This document shows, one piece after another, positions 1 through 9,086 of a stretch of 29,493 bases of DNA (its first letter is position 1; the number at the start of each line of letters is the position of its first letter). A model generated the notes under the pieces. That model saw only the letters and a program-made list of their open reading frames with translations. It was not told the origin of the DNA and searched no databases. This DNA is from an uncultured Parabacteroides sp. GTDB taxonomy: Bacteria; Bacteroidota; Bacteroidia; Bacteroidales; Tannerellaceae. The position numbers and the translations under genes were made by a program. Location of the stretch: NCBI GenBank assembly GCA_934725305.1, contig CAKVBA010000034.1, positions 1 through 29,493 on the forward strand, written 5' to 3'.

Positions 1-25
1 ACAGTGGAAGAGTAGGTAGCCGCCG
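1..25 (+). rRNA. rrf: 3' end of 5S rRNA (partial)
   Basis: The first bases, GTGGAAGAGTAGGTAGCCGCC, match the conserved 3' end of Bacteroidetes 5S rRNA (helix and terminal GCCGCC). The rest of the gene lies upstream of the window. A strong terminator follows at once, as expected at the end of an rRNA operon. The exact mature 3' end cannot be fixed from the sequence. Confidence 0.75.
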
Positions 26-36
26 TTTTTAGTTAG

Positions 37-69
37 AAGGAGTCAGTCCGAAAGGGTTGACTCCTTTTT
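37..69 (+). terminator. rRNA operon terminator
   Basis: AAGGAGTCA (37-45) pairs with TGACTCCTT (58-66). The stem continues inward through two G-T pairs and CC/GG to a GAAA tetraloop at 50-53, giving 13 pairs. A run of T follows (65-69). It directly follows the 5S rRNA tail. Confidence 0.9.
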
Positions 70-160
70 GTGTGTATCTATACATTCATTTTTTCGTTTC
101 AAACAATAAATATCAAATAGCTTCGTTGTTTAATATAATGTACGTGTAGATTTCAGTTTT

Positions 161-1318
161 ATGAATAGTTTATATGATTCTCGGCAACGATTGAAGTTCG
201 TATTTATCATAACTGCCATTTTGATTGCAATTGCATCGGTCGTCGTGTCTGATATGCTGATTAAAAATCTTGCCCAGGAAGAACGACATAAGATCGAGAT
301 ATGGAGTGAGGCCACTCGTGTTATGACGAGCGAGAATCCTAGCTTGAATATGAATCTTATATTGAAGATTATTCAGGGAAACAATTCAATTCCTGTGATC
401 TTGTGTAATGAGTGCGACAGCGTTTTGTCTTATAACAATATTGAGATTCCCGAGAAGAATGTTGAATCGTTCATGCGGGATAAAGTGAAAGAACTGAAGG
501 GCAAAAACCGTCCCATTGTGATTGATATGGATAACGGCTCTTTTCAGTATCTCTATTATGACGACTCCATAATTCTTAAGCGACTGCTGATTTATCCTTA
601 TGCACAGCTAAGTGTTGTCTTTGTCTTCATTTTGCTGGCCTTTTTAGCACTGGCAAGCACCAAGAAGGCCGAGCAAAACAAAGTGTGGGTTGGTTTGTCG
701 AAAGAGACTGCTCATCAGTTGGGAACTCCCATTTCCTCATTGATCGCGTGGGTGGAATATTTGCGGACAAAAGATATCGACTCTCTCTTCTTGGACGAAA
801 TGGAGAAGGATGTAAAGCGTTTAGAGACGATTGCAGAACGTTTTTCCAAGATTGGATCTAATCCCGATCCTGTGCCGGTAAACATCTGTAATTCGATTGT
901 AATGGCCTTAGAATATATGCAGACCCGCATCTCTTCGAAGGTGAAGATCCAAATATCGTTGCCTCCTAATCCGATTTTAGTCTCTATCAGCGACTCATTG
1001 TTTGCTTGGGTAATTGAAAATTTGACAAAAAACGCTGTAGATGCTATGGAAGGCCAAGGAATTATTACCTTTGTAGTTGAAGAACGAGAGAAAGTTGTAC
1101 GAATAGACATTACGGATACAGGAAAGGGCATACCGAAGTCTAAATTCAAGACTGTCTTTAATCCAGGCTACACAACTAAGAAGCGAGGCTGGGGTTTGGG
1201 GCTATCTTTGGTCAAGCGAATTATAGATTCGTATCATGGAGGAAAAATCTTTGTGAAGTCTTCAGAAATCGGAAAAGGAACGACTTTTCGTATTGAATTG
1301 AGGAAATATCATGGTTAA
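161..1318 (+). CDS. Sensor histidine kinase
   Basis: Membrane-bound two-component sensor kinase of 385 aa. A first membrane helix spans about residues 11-33 and a second about 144-166, enclosing a ~110-residue periplasmic sensor region with no domain I recognise. The cytoplasmic part has an unusual HisKA H-box HQLGTP (His185 is the phosphate acceptor), an N-box ENLTKNAVDAM (286-296), a G1 box DTGKGIP (319-325) and a G2 box GWGLGLSL (343-350), so the HATPase domain looks complete. No response regulator gene is adjacent, so it is an orphan kinase here. It begins about 90 nt after the rRNA terminator and is transcribed separately. The ATG at 161 is the first in frame and sits just before the hydrophobic helix. 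The signal sensed is unknown. Confidence 0.9.
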   Translation: MNSLYDSRQRLKFVFIITAILIAIASVVVSDMLIKNLAQEERHKIEIWSEATRVMTSENPSLNMNLILKIIQGNNSIPVILCNECDSVLSYNNIEIPEKNVESFMRDKVKELKGKNRPIVIDMDNGSFQYLYYDDSIILKRLLIYPYAQLSVVFVFILLAFLALASTKKAEQNKVWVGLSKETAHQLGTPISSLIAWVEYLRTKDIDSLFLDEMEKDVKRLETIAERFSKIGSNPDPVPVNICNSIVMALEYMQTRISSKVKIQISLPPNPILVSISDSLFAWVIENLTKNAVDAMEGQGIITFVVEEREKVVRIDITDTGKGIPKSKFKTVFNPGYTTKKRGWGLGLSLVKRIIDSYHGGKIFVKSSEIGKGTTFRIELRKYHG

Positions 1319-1351
1319 TTTCTAATATGATAAAAAATAACGACAAAGGTG

Positions 1352-1383
1352 TTGCATTTGTGTTTTGTTTTTTCGTACCTTTG
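1352..1383 (+). promoter_or_regulatory. Promoter of the yceD-rpmF unit
   Basis: TACCTTTG (1376-1383) is a perfect Bacteroidetes -7 element (TAnnTTTG). TTGC at 1352-1355 is a reasonable -33 element at about 20 nt spacing. Transcription would start near 1390, leaving a leader of about 17 nt before the TTG start at 1407. Confidence 0.7.
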
Positions 1384-1406
1384 CAAGGTTTTTACACTAA
1401 AAGGCT

Positions 1407-1985
1407 TTGGGAAAATTTAAATTATATAATGTAGATTTGAAAAATCTCACTCCAGGGGTGCATGAATTTGACTATCTTTTGGAGAATAAGTTTTTTGTGG
1501 ATATTGATGGCGATCAGGTACAAAAGGGAAAAGTAAATGTTCATTTGACTGTTAATAAAGCGTCAATGATGTACGAAATGGACTTTCACCTGGAAGGTGT
1601 GGTTTATGTTCCATGCGACAGATGTCTGGACGACATGGAGCTCCCGATTGATACTCAGAACAGACTCGTTGTGAAATTTGGCAGAGAATATGCCGAAGAG
1701 AGTGATGAAGTTGTGATCGTGCCTGAAGAAGAGGGAGCCATCAACATCGCGTGGTTCTTGTATGAGTTTATCGCTTTGGCTATTCCGATGAAGCATGTTC
1801 ATGCTCCGGGTAAGTGCAACAAGGCAATGTCTTCAAAGTTGAAGATGCACACGGCACATAGCACAAATGAGGAAGACGAAGATTTCATTGAAGGCGAAGA
1901 TGACTTCTCAATGGATGACAATACAGGAGCAACTGATCCCCGTTGGGATGCATTAAAAGGTTTGATAGAGAATAATAACAATTAA
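1407..1985 (+). CDS. YceD/DUF177 family protein
   Basis: DUF177 (YceD) protein, 192 aa. The family is linked to 23S rRNA accumulation and is nearly always encoded just before rpmF, as here. Visible hallmarks are a CDRCLDD zinc-type motif (Cys70, Cys73), a central acidic strand, the conserved PGKCNKAMSSKL segment (about 134-145) and a C-terminal DPRWDALKGL motif. The tail between them is very acidic. The start is TTG at 1407. There is no in-frame ATG before the conserved N-terminus, and the predicted transcription start near 1390 supports this short leader. It lies 12 nt upstream of rpmF, so the two are probably co-transcribed. The molecular role in Bacteroidetes is inferred from the family only. 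Confidence 0.88.
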   Translation: MGKFKLYNVDLKNLTPGVHEFDYLLENKFFVDIDGDQVQKGKVNVHLTVNKASMMYEMDFHLEGVVYVPCDRCLDDMELPIDTQNRLVVKFGREYAEESDEVVIVPEEEGAINIAWFLYEFIALAIPMKHVHAPGKCNKAMSSKLKMHTAHSTNEEDEDFIEGEDDFSMDDNTGATDPRWDALKGLIENNNN

Positions 1986-1997
1986 ATAAATAAAACA

Positions 1998-2183
1998 ATG
2001 GCACATCCTAAAAGAAGACAAGGTAAGACAAGAACAGCCAAGAGAAGAACTCATGACAAGGCTGTTGCTCCAACAATGGCTATATGCCCTAACTGCGGTG
2101 CTTGGCACATTTATCACACTGTATGTGGCGAATGCGGTTACTACAGAGGTAAATTGGCAATCGAAAAAGAAGCTGCAGTCTAG
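1998..2183 (+). CDS. rpmF: 50S ribosomal protein L32
   Basis: L32 of the large ribosomal subunit, 61 aa, full length for the family. It starts with the conserved MAHPKRR and a basic N-terminal tail. A zinc-ribbon follows, CPNCG...CGECGYY, with two CxxC pairs, so this is the zinc-binding (C+) form. It is translated from ATG 12 nt after the yceD stop and ends before a strong terminator. Confidence 0.97.
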   Translation: MAHPKRRQGKTRTAKRRTHDKAVAPTMAICPNCGAWHIYHTVCGECGYYRGKLAIEKEAAV

Positions 2184-2222
2184 TTTGTCAGCAATTGACA
2201 ATTGTTGGTGAACAAAAGAAAT

Positions 2223-2253
2223 AGCCCTAAAAGTTTTTTTAGGGCTTTTTTTT
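2223..2253 (+). terminator. Terminator after rpmF
   Basis: AGCCCTAAAA (2223-2232) pairs with TTTTAGGGCT (2237-2246) around a GTTT loop, followed by a run of T to 2253. It lies only 35 nt before the fabH start, with no clear TAnnTTTG promoter between. fabH may therefore depend on read-through or on an unrecognised promoter. Confidence 0.9.
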
Positions 2254-2288
2254 AATTGGGACAAATCGTCCTACTATTTTTTTTAATT

Positions 2289-3293
2289 ATGGAGAAAATA
2301 AATGCAGTTATAACAGGAGTTGGCGGATATGTTCCGGAAGATGTGCTGACAAATGAGGACATCTCAAAAATGGTAGATACGACAGATGAATGGATTATGA
2401 CCCGTGTGGGCATCAAAGAACGTCGTATCCTGAAGGGCGAAGGTCTGGGAACCTCTTATATGGGTATTCGTGCTGTGAAGCAGCTGCTCGAAAAGACACA
2501 TACGAATCCGGAGGAAATTGAAGTGTTGTTGATTGCAACAACAACACCGGATCATCATTTCCCCACAACTGCTTCTATCATTGCTTATCATACCGGTTGC
2601 AAAAACGCCATGACATTTGATCTGCAGAGCGCTTGTGCCGGATTTTTGTATGCATTGGAGACAGGAGCAAACTATATCCGTTCAGGACATTATAAGAAGG
2701 TGGTCGTTGTTGCTGGCGATAAGATGACATCTGTAACGGATTATACAGACCGTACAACTTGTCCTTTGTTTGGTGATGGCTGTGGCGCTGTTTTATTGGA
2801 ACCGACAACAGAAGATGTTGGAGTAATGGATACTATTCTGCGTACCGACGGTATTGGATATTCTCATCTGATTATGAAGTCTGGTGGTTCAGCGTATCCT
2901 CCTACTCATGAAACAGTAGAAAATAGAGAGCATTTTGTTTTTCAGGATGGTCGCTATGTGTTTAAGTATGCTGTTTCTTATATGGCTGCGGCTGCGGCTG
3001 AGATTGCAGAGCGCAACCATTTGACTCATGATGATATTGCTTGGATCGTTCCTCATCAGGCAAACTTGCGCATTATTGACGCTACGGCTAAGCGTTTGGG
3101 TGTTGAAATGGATAAGGTGATGGTGAATATTCAGAAATATGGTAACACAAGTGCAGGCACAATTCCTCTTTGTTTGTGGGAATGGGAAAAGCAGTTGAAA
3201 AAGGGTGATAATTTGATTTTGGCTGCCTTTGGTGCTGGTTTCACATGGGGATCAGTTTATCTAAAATGGGGATATGATGGAGAAAAAGCATAA
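2289..3293 (+). CDS. fabH: Beta-ketoacyl-ACP synthase III
   Basis: FabH (KAS III) condenses acetyl-CoA, or a branched acyl-CoA, with malonyl-ACP to start fatty-acid synthesis in the cytoplasm. The 334-aa protein has the full catalytic triad: Cys116 in SACAGF, His256 in PHQANLR and Asn286 in YGNTSAG. The C-terminal glycine-rich FGAGFTWG is also present. I chose ATG 2289 ([10 protein letters not shown]), which matches the family N-terminus. An upstream TTG at 2256 would begin right behind the terminator T-run and add unrelated hydrophobic residues. The 3' end overlaps the start of era by up to 20 nt, indicating translational coupling. Bacteroidetes make anteiso/iso fatty acids, so branched primers are plausible, but this is inference. 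Confidence 0.95.
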   Translation: MEKINAVITGVGGYVPEDVLTNEDISKMVDTTDEWIMTRVGIKERRILKGEGLGTSYMGIRAVKQLLEKTHTNPEEIEVLLIATTTPDHHFPTTASIIAYHTGCKNAMTFDLQSACAGFLYALETGANYIRSGHYKKVVVVAGDKMTSVTDYTDRTTCPLFGDGCGAVLLEPTTEDVGVMDTILRTDGIGYSHLIMKSGGSAYPPTHETVENREHFVFQDGRYVFKYAVSYMAAAAAEIAERNHLTHDDIAWIVPHQANLRIIDATAKRLGVEMDKVMVNIQKYGNTSAGTIPLCLWEWEKQLKKGDNLILAAFGAGFTWGSVYLKWGYDGEKA

Positions 3294-4170
3294 ATCGGGC
3301 TTTGTCAATATCGTTGGCAATCCTAATGTGGGTAAATCCACATTGATGAACCGTCTGGTCGGTGAGCGCATTTCGATCATTACATCGAAGGCTCAGACCA
3401 CTCGTCATCGCATCTTGGGTATTGTCAATACCGATGATATGCAGATTGTCTATTCAGACACACCCGGAGTCTTGCATCCTAATTATAAGTTGCAGGAATC
3501 TATGCTGAATTTTTCTGAATCAGCATTGGGCGATGCTGATGTGTTGCTTTATGTAACCGATGTGGTTGAAACAGTCGATAAAAACGAAGAGTTCCTGCAG
3601 AAGGTGCAGAAGGTGACAGAATATCCTGTTTTACTTTTAATCAACAAGATTGACCAGACCAACCAGGCTGAGTTGGAGAAGTTGGTCGCTCAGTGGAAGG
3701 AGTTGCTCCCGCAAGCCGAGATTATTCCAATTTCTGCACTATCCAATTTTAATATTGAATACGTAAAACATCGGGTGGAGGAGTTGATGCCCGAATCTCC
3801 TCCCTATTTTGAGAAAGATGCGTTGACCGACAAGCCGGCTCGTTTCTTCGTGACAGAGATTATCCGCGAAAAGATATTACTCTATTATCAGAAAGAGGTT
3901 CCTTATGCGGTGGAGGTTGTTGTAGAGCTGTTCAAAGAAGAGGCCGATATGATTCATATCAAGGCGCTCATTATTGTAGAACGCGATTCTCAGAAAGGAA
4001 TCATCATCGGGCACAGAGGGCAGGCACTTAAAAAGGTGGGTGCGATGGCCCGTAAGGATATCGAGCGTTTCTTTGACAAGAAGGTTTTCCTGGAAATGTT
4101 TGTCAAGGTAGAAAAAGACTGGCGTAACAGAGACAACCTTTTGCGTAATTTCGGATATCAATTAGACTAA
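3277..4170 (+). CDS. era: GTPase Era
   Basis: Era binds the 3' end of 16S rRNA and assists 30S subunit assembly. The 297-aa protein has G1 GNPNVGKS (14-21), the switch region with TTRHR, G3 DTPG (61-64), G4 NKID (123-126) and a C-terminal KH domain containing [14 protein letters not shown]. The first codons overlap the end of fabH. Tandem ATGs at 3274 and 3277 are both possible; the second gives the usual MEKKHK-type N-terminus, and the difference is one residue. It lies 24 nt before der, so fabH-era-der forms one transcription unit. Confidence 0.95.
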   Translation: MEKKHKSGFVNIVGNPNVGKSTLMNRLVGERISIITSKAQTTRHRILGIVNTDDMQIVYSDTPGVLHPNYKLQESMLNFSESALGDADVLLYVTDVVETVDKNEEFLQKVQKVTEYPVLLLINKIDQTNQAELEKLVAQWKELLPQAEIIPISALSNFNIEYVKHRVEELMPESPPYFEKDALTDKPARFFVTEIIREKILLYYQKEVPYAVEVVVELFKEEADMIHIKALIIVERDSQKGIIIGHRGQALKKVGAMARKDIERFFDKKVFLEMFVKVEKDWRNRDNLLRNFGYQLD

Positions 4171-4194
4171 TAACAGCAACGAAGAATTTAGGTT

Positions 4195-5508
4195 ATGGGA
4201 AATATAGTAGCAATAGTTGGCAGGCCCAACGTAGGTAAGTCCACTCTGTTTAACCGTTTGACGGGTACTCGTCAGGCGATTGTTAACGAAGAGGCCGGAA
4301 CAACCCGTGACCGCCAATATGGTAAGGTCGAATGGGTAGGTAAAGAATTTTCGCTGGTTGATACCGGTGGATGGGTAATCAATTCGGAAGATGTTTTCGA
4401 AGAGGAGATCAACAAGCAGGTGCAGATTGCCATCGAAGAGGCTGATGTTATCTTGTTTGTTGTGGATGTCTTGAACGGTATGACCGATTTGGATGTTGAT
4501 GTAGCTAATATTTTACGTCGCAGCAAGAAGCCGGTGATTGTCGTTGCCAACAAAGCCGACAATTATGACCTGCATCCTGCCTCAGCAGAGTTTTATAGCT
4601 TCGGATTGGGCGATCCTTTCTGTATCTCTGCAATCAATGGCTCTTATACCGGTGACCTGTTGGATCGCATTATTGCCACACTTCCTGACCAAACGGAAGA
4701 GATTCTGGAAGAAGAATTGCCGCGTATCGCCATCGTTGGACGTCCGAATGCAGGTAAATCGTCTTTGATCAATGCTTTTATTGGTGAAGATCGTCACATC
4801 GTTACCGACATTGCCGGTACAACCCGTGACTCTATCTATACAAAGTACAACAAGTTTGGCCTGAACTTCTACTTGGTGGATACGGCCGGTATCCGTAAGA
4901 AGGGTAAGGTGAATGAAGATCTGGAATACTATTCAGTGATCCGCAGTATCCGTGCGATCGAAAATGCAGATATCTGTGTCTTGATGCTCGACGCCACTCG
5001 TGGCATCGAAAGCCAGGACCTGAATATTGTCTCATTGATTCAGAAAAACAAGAAGGGCTTGGTGGTCTGTGTAAACAAGTGGGACTTGGTTGAGAACAAA
5101 GACCAAAAGGTGATAAACTCTTATACCAATGCAATTCGTGAGCGTCTGGCTCCGTTTACCGACTTCCCGATTCTGTTTATCTCGGCATTGACCAAACAGC
5201 GTATTTTGAAGGTGCTCGAAACGGCCAAAGAGGTATATGACAATCGTAAGAAGCGCGTTTCTACTGTCAAGTTGAACGAGTTGATGCTTCCGATCATCGA
5301 GAATTATCCACCGCCAGCATGGAAGGGTAAATATATCAAGATTAAATACATCACCCAGCTGCCGGCCGGACAGATTCCTTCGTTTGTATTCTTCTGTAAT
5401 TTGCCGCAATGGATCAAAGATCCGTATAAGCGCTTTTTGGAGAACAAGATCCGCGAGAACTGGAACTTTACCGGTACGCCAATCAACATTTTTATTCGTG
5501 AAAAGTAA
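4195..5508 (+). CDS. der: GTPase Der (EngA)
   Basis: Der is the tandem-G-domain GTPase needed for 50S subunit maturation. In this 437-aa protein the first domain shows GRPNVGKS (9-16), DTGG (56-59) and NKAD (119-122). The second shows GRPNAGKS (182-189), DTAG (229-232) and NKWD (294-297). A KH-like C-terminal domain follows, ending with the PINIFIREK tail typical of the family. It is intact and of usual length. It closes the fabH-era-der unit and is followed by a hairpin terminator at 5533. Confidence 0.96.
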   Translation: MGNIVAIVGRPNVGKSTLFNRLTGTRQAIVNEEAGTTRDRQYGKVEWVGKEFSLVDTGGWVINSEDVFEEEINKQVQIAIEEADVILFVVDVLNGMTDLDVDVANILRRSKKPVIVVANKADNYDLHPASAEFYSFGLGDPFCISAINGSYTGDLLDRIIATLPDQTEEILEEELPRIAIVGRPNAGKSSLINAFIGEDRHIVTDIAGTTRDSIYTKYNKFGLNFYLVDTAGIRKKGKVNEDLEYYSVIRSIRAIENADICVLMLDATRGIESQDLNIVSLIQKNKKGLVVCVNKWDLVENKDQKVINSYTNAIRERLAPFTDFPILFISALTKQRILKVLETAKEVYDNRKKRVSTVKLNELMLPIIENYPPPAWKGKYIKIKYITQLPAGQIPSFVFFCNLPQWIKDPYKRFLENKIRENWNFTGTPINIFIREK

Positions 5509-5532
5509 TTGATATTATATCTTACAGGAAAG

Positions 5533-5573
5533 AAGCTGTGTCAAAATGGTTGTTTTGATGCAGCTTTTTTTTG
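5533..5573 (+). terminator. Terminator after der (GCTGCATCAAAA-type)
   Basis: AAGCTGTGTCAAAA (5533-5546) pairs with TTTTGATGCAGCTT (5553-5566), with one imperfect position, and is followed by a long T run. The stem sequence is homologous to the hairpins at 19096, 23702 and 27490. Confidence 0.88.
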
Positions 5574-5630
5574 CTATGCTGAATCAGGATTCCGATGGCA
5601 ACACAGAGTAATCGTTGCAAGTAAAACCGG

Positions 5631-6106
5631 CTTCGCGCCCGCGAAATGGCACTTTTGATTCGGAAAGTTGGATTTCGCGCCCGCGAAATGGGGCTTTTGA
5701 GTTGAAAAGTTGCATTTCGCGCCCACGAAGTGGTTTTCTGACTTGGAAAAATGGATTTCGAGCCCTCGAAATTGGTTTTCTGACTTGGAAAAATGGATTT
5801 CGAGCCCTCGAAATTGGTTTTCTGACTTGGGAAAATGGATTTCGAGGCCTTGAAATTGGTTTTCTGACTTGGAAAAATGGATTTCGAGCCCTCGAAATTG
5901 GTTTTCTGACTCCGGAAAATGGATTTCGAGGCCTCGAAGTGGTTTTCTGACTTGGAAAAATGGATTTCGACCCCTCGAAATTGATTTTCTGACTTGGGAA
6001 AATGGATTTCGACCCCTCGAAATTGATTTTCTGACTTGGGAAAATGGATTTCGAGCCCTCGAAATGGTGTTTTTGAGTTGGAAAGTTGGATTTCGAGGCC
6101 TCGAAG
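5631..6106. repeat. Tandem 41-42 bp repeat array with palindromic cores
   Basis: Eleven full units start at 5631, 5672, 5714, 5755, 5797, 5839, 5881, 5923, 5964, 6006 and 6048. A partial twelfth starts at 6090. Units are 42 bp, except three of 41 bp (starting 5631, 5714, 5923). Each opens with an 18-bp palindrome, such as ATTTCGAGCCCTCGAAAT, followed by a spacer like TTTTCTGACTTGGAAAAATGG. The first two units carry the ATTTCGCG/CGCGAAAT version and most later ones ATTTCGAG/CTCGAAAT, so both arms changed together. The array fills the gap between the der terminator and the promoter of the TonB receptor gene. Because 42 is divisible by three and the unit lacks stops, open frames run through it on both strands. 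I do not regard these as genes. Confidence 0.93.
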
Positions 6107-6181
6107 AGACTGTAACACCATTGTAGCGCGTATATATAAGCATGGTAATATGGTTGTAAGACTGCTGAAACACTCCCTCTC

Positions 6182-6189
6182 TACCTTTG
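6182..6189 (+). promoter_or_regulatory. -7 promoter element of the TonB receptor gene
   Basis: TACCTTTG matches the Bacteroidetes -7 consensus TAnnTTTG and lies 30 nt before the ATG at 6220. No convincing -33 TTTG is present at 19-21 nt; the nearest TTG (6154-6156) is about 25 nt away. Confidence 0.6.
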
Positions 6190-6219
6190 CGGCGAACAAA
6201 AGAAACAAAGGATACTTAT

Positions 6220-9024
6220 ATGGATAGAAAGGTGAAGAAGATTTTGGTAGCAGCAGTGCTGATAGTTGCCCCGGCGATGGGAGCAACGGCATCCGATATC
6301 ATCGGAAAAGTGACCGACGCAAAATCGAACGAAGCCCTCATCGGGGCAACCGTGCAGGTTAACGGCACCAACATCGCCGCTGCCACCGATCTCGACGGGA
6401 ATTTCAAACTTACCGGATTGGATTCAAAAGCCAAGTACACCCTTATCATCAAGTACGTGGCATATCAGGATAAAAAAATTGACGGGGTTCTGGCGAGTGA
6501 CCAGCCTCAGATGATTAGCGTAGCACTGATGCCCGAAGAACAGACACTGGGCGAAGTTGTCGTAACCGGAATTGTAAGGAAAAACACCGAAACGGCTATG
6601 ATGCAAGTAGCAAAAAACAGTCCCGTCATAGTGAATAACGTCTCGGCACAGGAGATAGGAAAAACCCAAGACACCAACGCGGGTGAGGTGATCCGACGTG
6701 TGCCGGGCGTAAGCCTTATCGACGACAAGTTTGTGATGGTGCGCGGCTTGTCACAGCGATATAACAACGTGTGGATAAACGGCGGAGCGGCACCAAGCTC
6801 CGAAGCCGATTCGAGGGCTTTCTCCTTCGATCTTATCCCCAGTACGCAGATCGACAACATGCAGATCGTGAAAACACCGTCGCCGGAATATCCGGCCGAC
6901 TACACCGGGGGATTCATCGTGGTAAACACCAAAGACATTCCGGCGGAAGAGATTACGCAGGCGCAGGTGGGCGGCAGCTGGAACACAGCGTCTGTGCTGG
7001 CCGATTTCCTCCACGCCAAAGGCTCGGCCACCGACTTCCTTGGCTTCGACAACGGTATGCGAAGTCTCAACGGCGGATTCGACGGCTCGTTGCGCTCTAT
7101 AGGAAACGGCGGAACCGACCTGTTGGGCAACGGACTGAACAACGATTGGATGATAAAGCGTATGAAGCCCTTTGCCGACCTGAAGCTATCGGCAAACATC
7201 GGCCGGCGCTGGAAGCTGGGCGGAAACCAGTTGGGAATGATCACAGCGCTGAACTATACCAACGAGTATCGTACCTTCGCAGACATGCAGAACAACCAGT
7301 TCGGCGTCTATGACGAGCGCAACGACCGCTCCATCTATCTGAGCAACTCGCTGGACAACCAGTATAACAACAACTCCCGCCTTGGAGCCATGCTCAACCT
7401 GACACTGCTGACTGCCGACGGCAACAACAAGTATCAGCTGAAGAATATCTTCAATCAGCTGGGCAACGACCGCTATACATTCAGACAGGGCGTGGACGAG
7501 CAGAACAACGAGACGCGCTCGGCAGAGTATTACTACCGTAGCCGCACGACATACAACGGACAGTTCACCGGCAAGCACACGCTGAATGCCGACGAGCTGG
7601 ACTGGAGCCTCAGCTATTCTTATGCCAACCGCAATGTACCCGACCGCCGGCGCTATCTGCAGAACGATGCTCTGGAGACGGGCACGATACAGCTGACCAC
7701 CGGCAACGACATTTCGAGGGAATGGACAAGGCTCGGCGAACACATCCTGTCGGCTGGCGTGAACAACCGCTACGACTTCGACCTGAACGGCTGGAAACCG
7801 TCGCTCAAGGGCGGTGTCTATGGCGAGTATCGCACCCGTGAATACAAGACCCGCGAGCTTATATACAACTGGGAGCCGGAGAACAATACCTTACCGGTGG
7901 ATTTCCGCAAAAGCGATCTGCCTACGCTGCTCAGCAACAGTTCCAACTTTGGTGCCGACAAGCTGTATCTGCTCGAAGAGCCTAATATGCGCGACAACTA
8001 CAAGGGACATAACACGATGGGCGCCGGATACTTGGCCGCCACTTTGCCCTTTGGCAAACTGAGCCTATATGCCGGAGTGCGTTATGAATATGACAAGATG
8101 GAACTGGTGACAAACACACGCGACGACCGTCCGAGTCCGCTGAGCCACTTCTATAAATATAACGACCTCTTTCCATCGCTCAACACCACCTATAAGTTCT
8201 CCGACGCGCACCAGCTGCGCCTATCCTATGGCAAGACCGTGAACCGTCCGGAGTTTCGCGAGGTGTCACCGTCGGTGTTCTACGACTTCGACCTGGCAGC
8301 CGATGTGAAAGGTAACACAGAACTCACACCCTGCTATGTGCAGAACATCGACCTGCGTTACGAGTGCTATCCCTCCAGAGGTGAGCTGATATCCGTGGCA
8401 CTGTTCTATAAGTATTTTGATGCTCCTATTGAATGGACCTACACTCTCTCGGGAGGCAACCGCCTGATCTATTCCTACATGAATGCCGACCGCGCCAACA
8501 ACTACGGCGTGGAGGTGGACATAAAGAAAGATCTCTCGTTCATCGGGCTGCCGGGCTTCAGCTGGTCGTTCAACGGGGCGCTGATAAAGAGCCGTGTGGA
8601 CTTCAGCGGCAGTGCACTGATGGAAAACCGCCCCATGCAGGGACAGTCGCCCTATCTCGTGAACACCGGACTCTTCTATAAGAACGACCGGCAGCAATTC
8701 GACGTCGCTCTGCTCTATAACCGCATCGGAAAACGCATCATAGGTGTGGGACGCAGCGAAGGAACAACCAGCGGCAACGAGGTGCTCCGCGTGCCCGACA
8801 GCTACGAGATGCCACGCGATGTGCTCGACCTGTCGGTATCGAAGAAGTTCGGTCCGCATTGGGAGGTGAAGGCAAACATCCGCGACATCCTTGCCCAAAG
8901 GGTCTATTACAAAGAGTTCGTGACGGCAACGCTTAGCGATGGCACCGCCAAGAAGGTGGAGCAGATAACGCGAAGCTTCAAGCCGGGCCGAAACATCGGA
9001 CTGAACATTACCTATAATTTCTGA
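6220..9024 (+). CDS. TonB-dependent outer-membrane receptor
   Basis: TonB-dependent receptor of 934 aa. It has a signal peptide (about 1-24, ending GATA-S), a CarboxypepD_reg-like beta-sandwich domain (about 26-110), a plug domain (about 125-235, with VIRRVPGVSL and MVRGLSQRYNNVWING) and a long beta-barrel ending in a terminal aromatic (ITYNF). The start is ATG 6220: it gives a clean signal peptide, whereas the earlier in-frame ATG at 6187 overlaps the -7 element. No SusD-type partner is present. Instead, a lipoprotein gene follows after 62 nt and is probably co-transcribed. The gene is much richer in G and C, with many CGC, GAC, AAC and CTG codons, than either the preceding der cluster or the following island. 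The substrate is unknown. Confidence 0.9.
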   Translation: MDRKVKKILVAAVLIVAPAMGATASDIIGKVTDAKSNEALIGATVQVNGTNIAAATDLDGNFKLTGLDSKAKYTLIIKYVAYQDKKIDGVLASDQPQMISVALMPEEQTLGEVVVTGIVRKNTETAMMQVAKNSPVIVNNVSAQEIGKTQDTNAGEVIRRVPGVSLIDDKFVMVRGLSQRYNNVWINGGAAPSSEADSRAFSFDLIPSTQIDNMQIVKTPSPEYPADYTGGFIVVNTKDIPAEEITQAQVGGSWNTASVLADFLHAKGSATDFLGFDNGMRSLNGGFDGSLRSIGNGGTDLLGNGLNNDWMIKRMKPFADLKLSANIGRRWKLGGNQLGMITALNYTNEYRTFADMQNNQFGVYDERNDRSIYLSNSLDNQYNNNSRLGAMLNLTLLTADGNNKYQLKNIFNQLGNDRYTFRQGVDEQNNETRSAEYYYRSRTTYNGQFTGKHTLNADELDWSLSYSYANRNVPDRRRYLQNDALETGTIQLTTGNDISREWTRLGEHILSAGVNNRYDFDLNGWKPSLKGGVYGEYRTREYKTRELIYNWEPENNTLPVDFRKSDLPTLLSNSSNFGADKLYLLEEPNMRDNYKGHNTMGAGYLAATLPFGKLSLYAGVRYEYDKMELVTNTRDDRPSPLSHFYKYNDLFPSLNTTYKFSDAHQLRLSYGKTVNRPEFREVSPSVFYDFDLAADVKGNTELTPCYVQNIDLRYECYPSRGELISVALFYKYFDAPIEWTYTLSGGNRLIYSYMNADRANNYGVEVDIKKDLSFIGLPGFSWSFNGALIKSRVDFSGSALMENRPMQGQSPYLVNTGLFYKNDRQQFDVALLYNRIGKRIIGVGRSEGTTSGNEVLRVPDSYEMPRDVLDLSVSKKFGPHWEVKANIRDILAQRVYYKEFVTATLSDGTAKKVEQITRSFKPGRNIGLNITYNF

Positions 9025-9086
9025 TAGACAAAATCATTAGAGAAAGACAAAGAATATAAACCATTTTTTTCCTAATAGAATAGATT

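Noticed and set aside
2256..2288. TTG start for fabH
   Set aside because: It begins right after the terminator T-run and adds residues not matching FabH. ATG 2289 fits the family.
5631..6106. CRISPR array
   Set aside because: Spacers are nearly the same in all units, the constant part is a palindrome that itself varies, and no cas gene is in the window.
5522..6292. Open frames of 256 and 199 codons (-), and 111 and 85 codons (+), across the repeat array
   Set aside because: They arise because the repeat period is 42 nt and the unit has no stops. Frames change at 41-nt units, several frames are open on both strands, and one - strand frame starts inside the receptor gene.
7186..8898. Long antisense open frames inside the TonB receptor gene (185 and 210 codons)
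   Set aside because: They are reading shadows of a GC-rich gene, with no domains and no start context.
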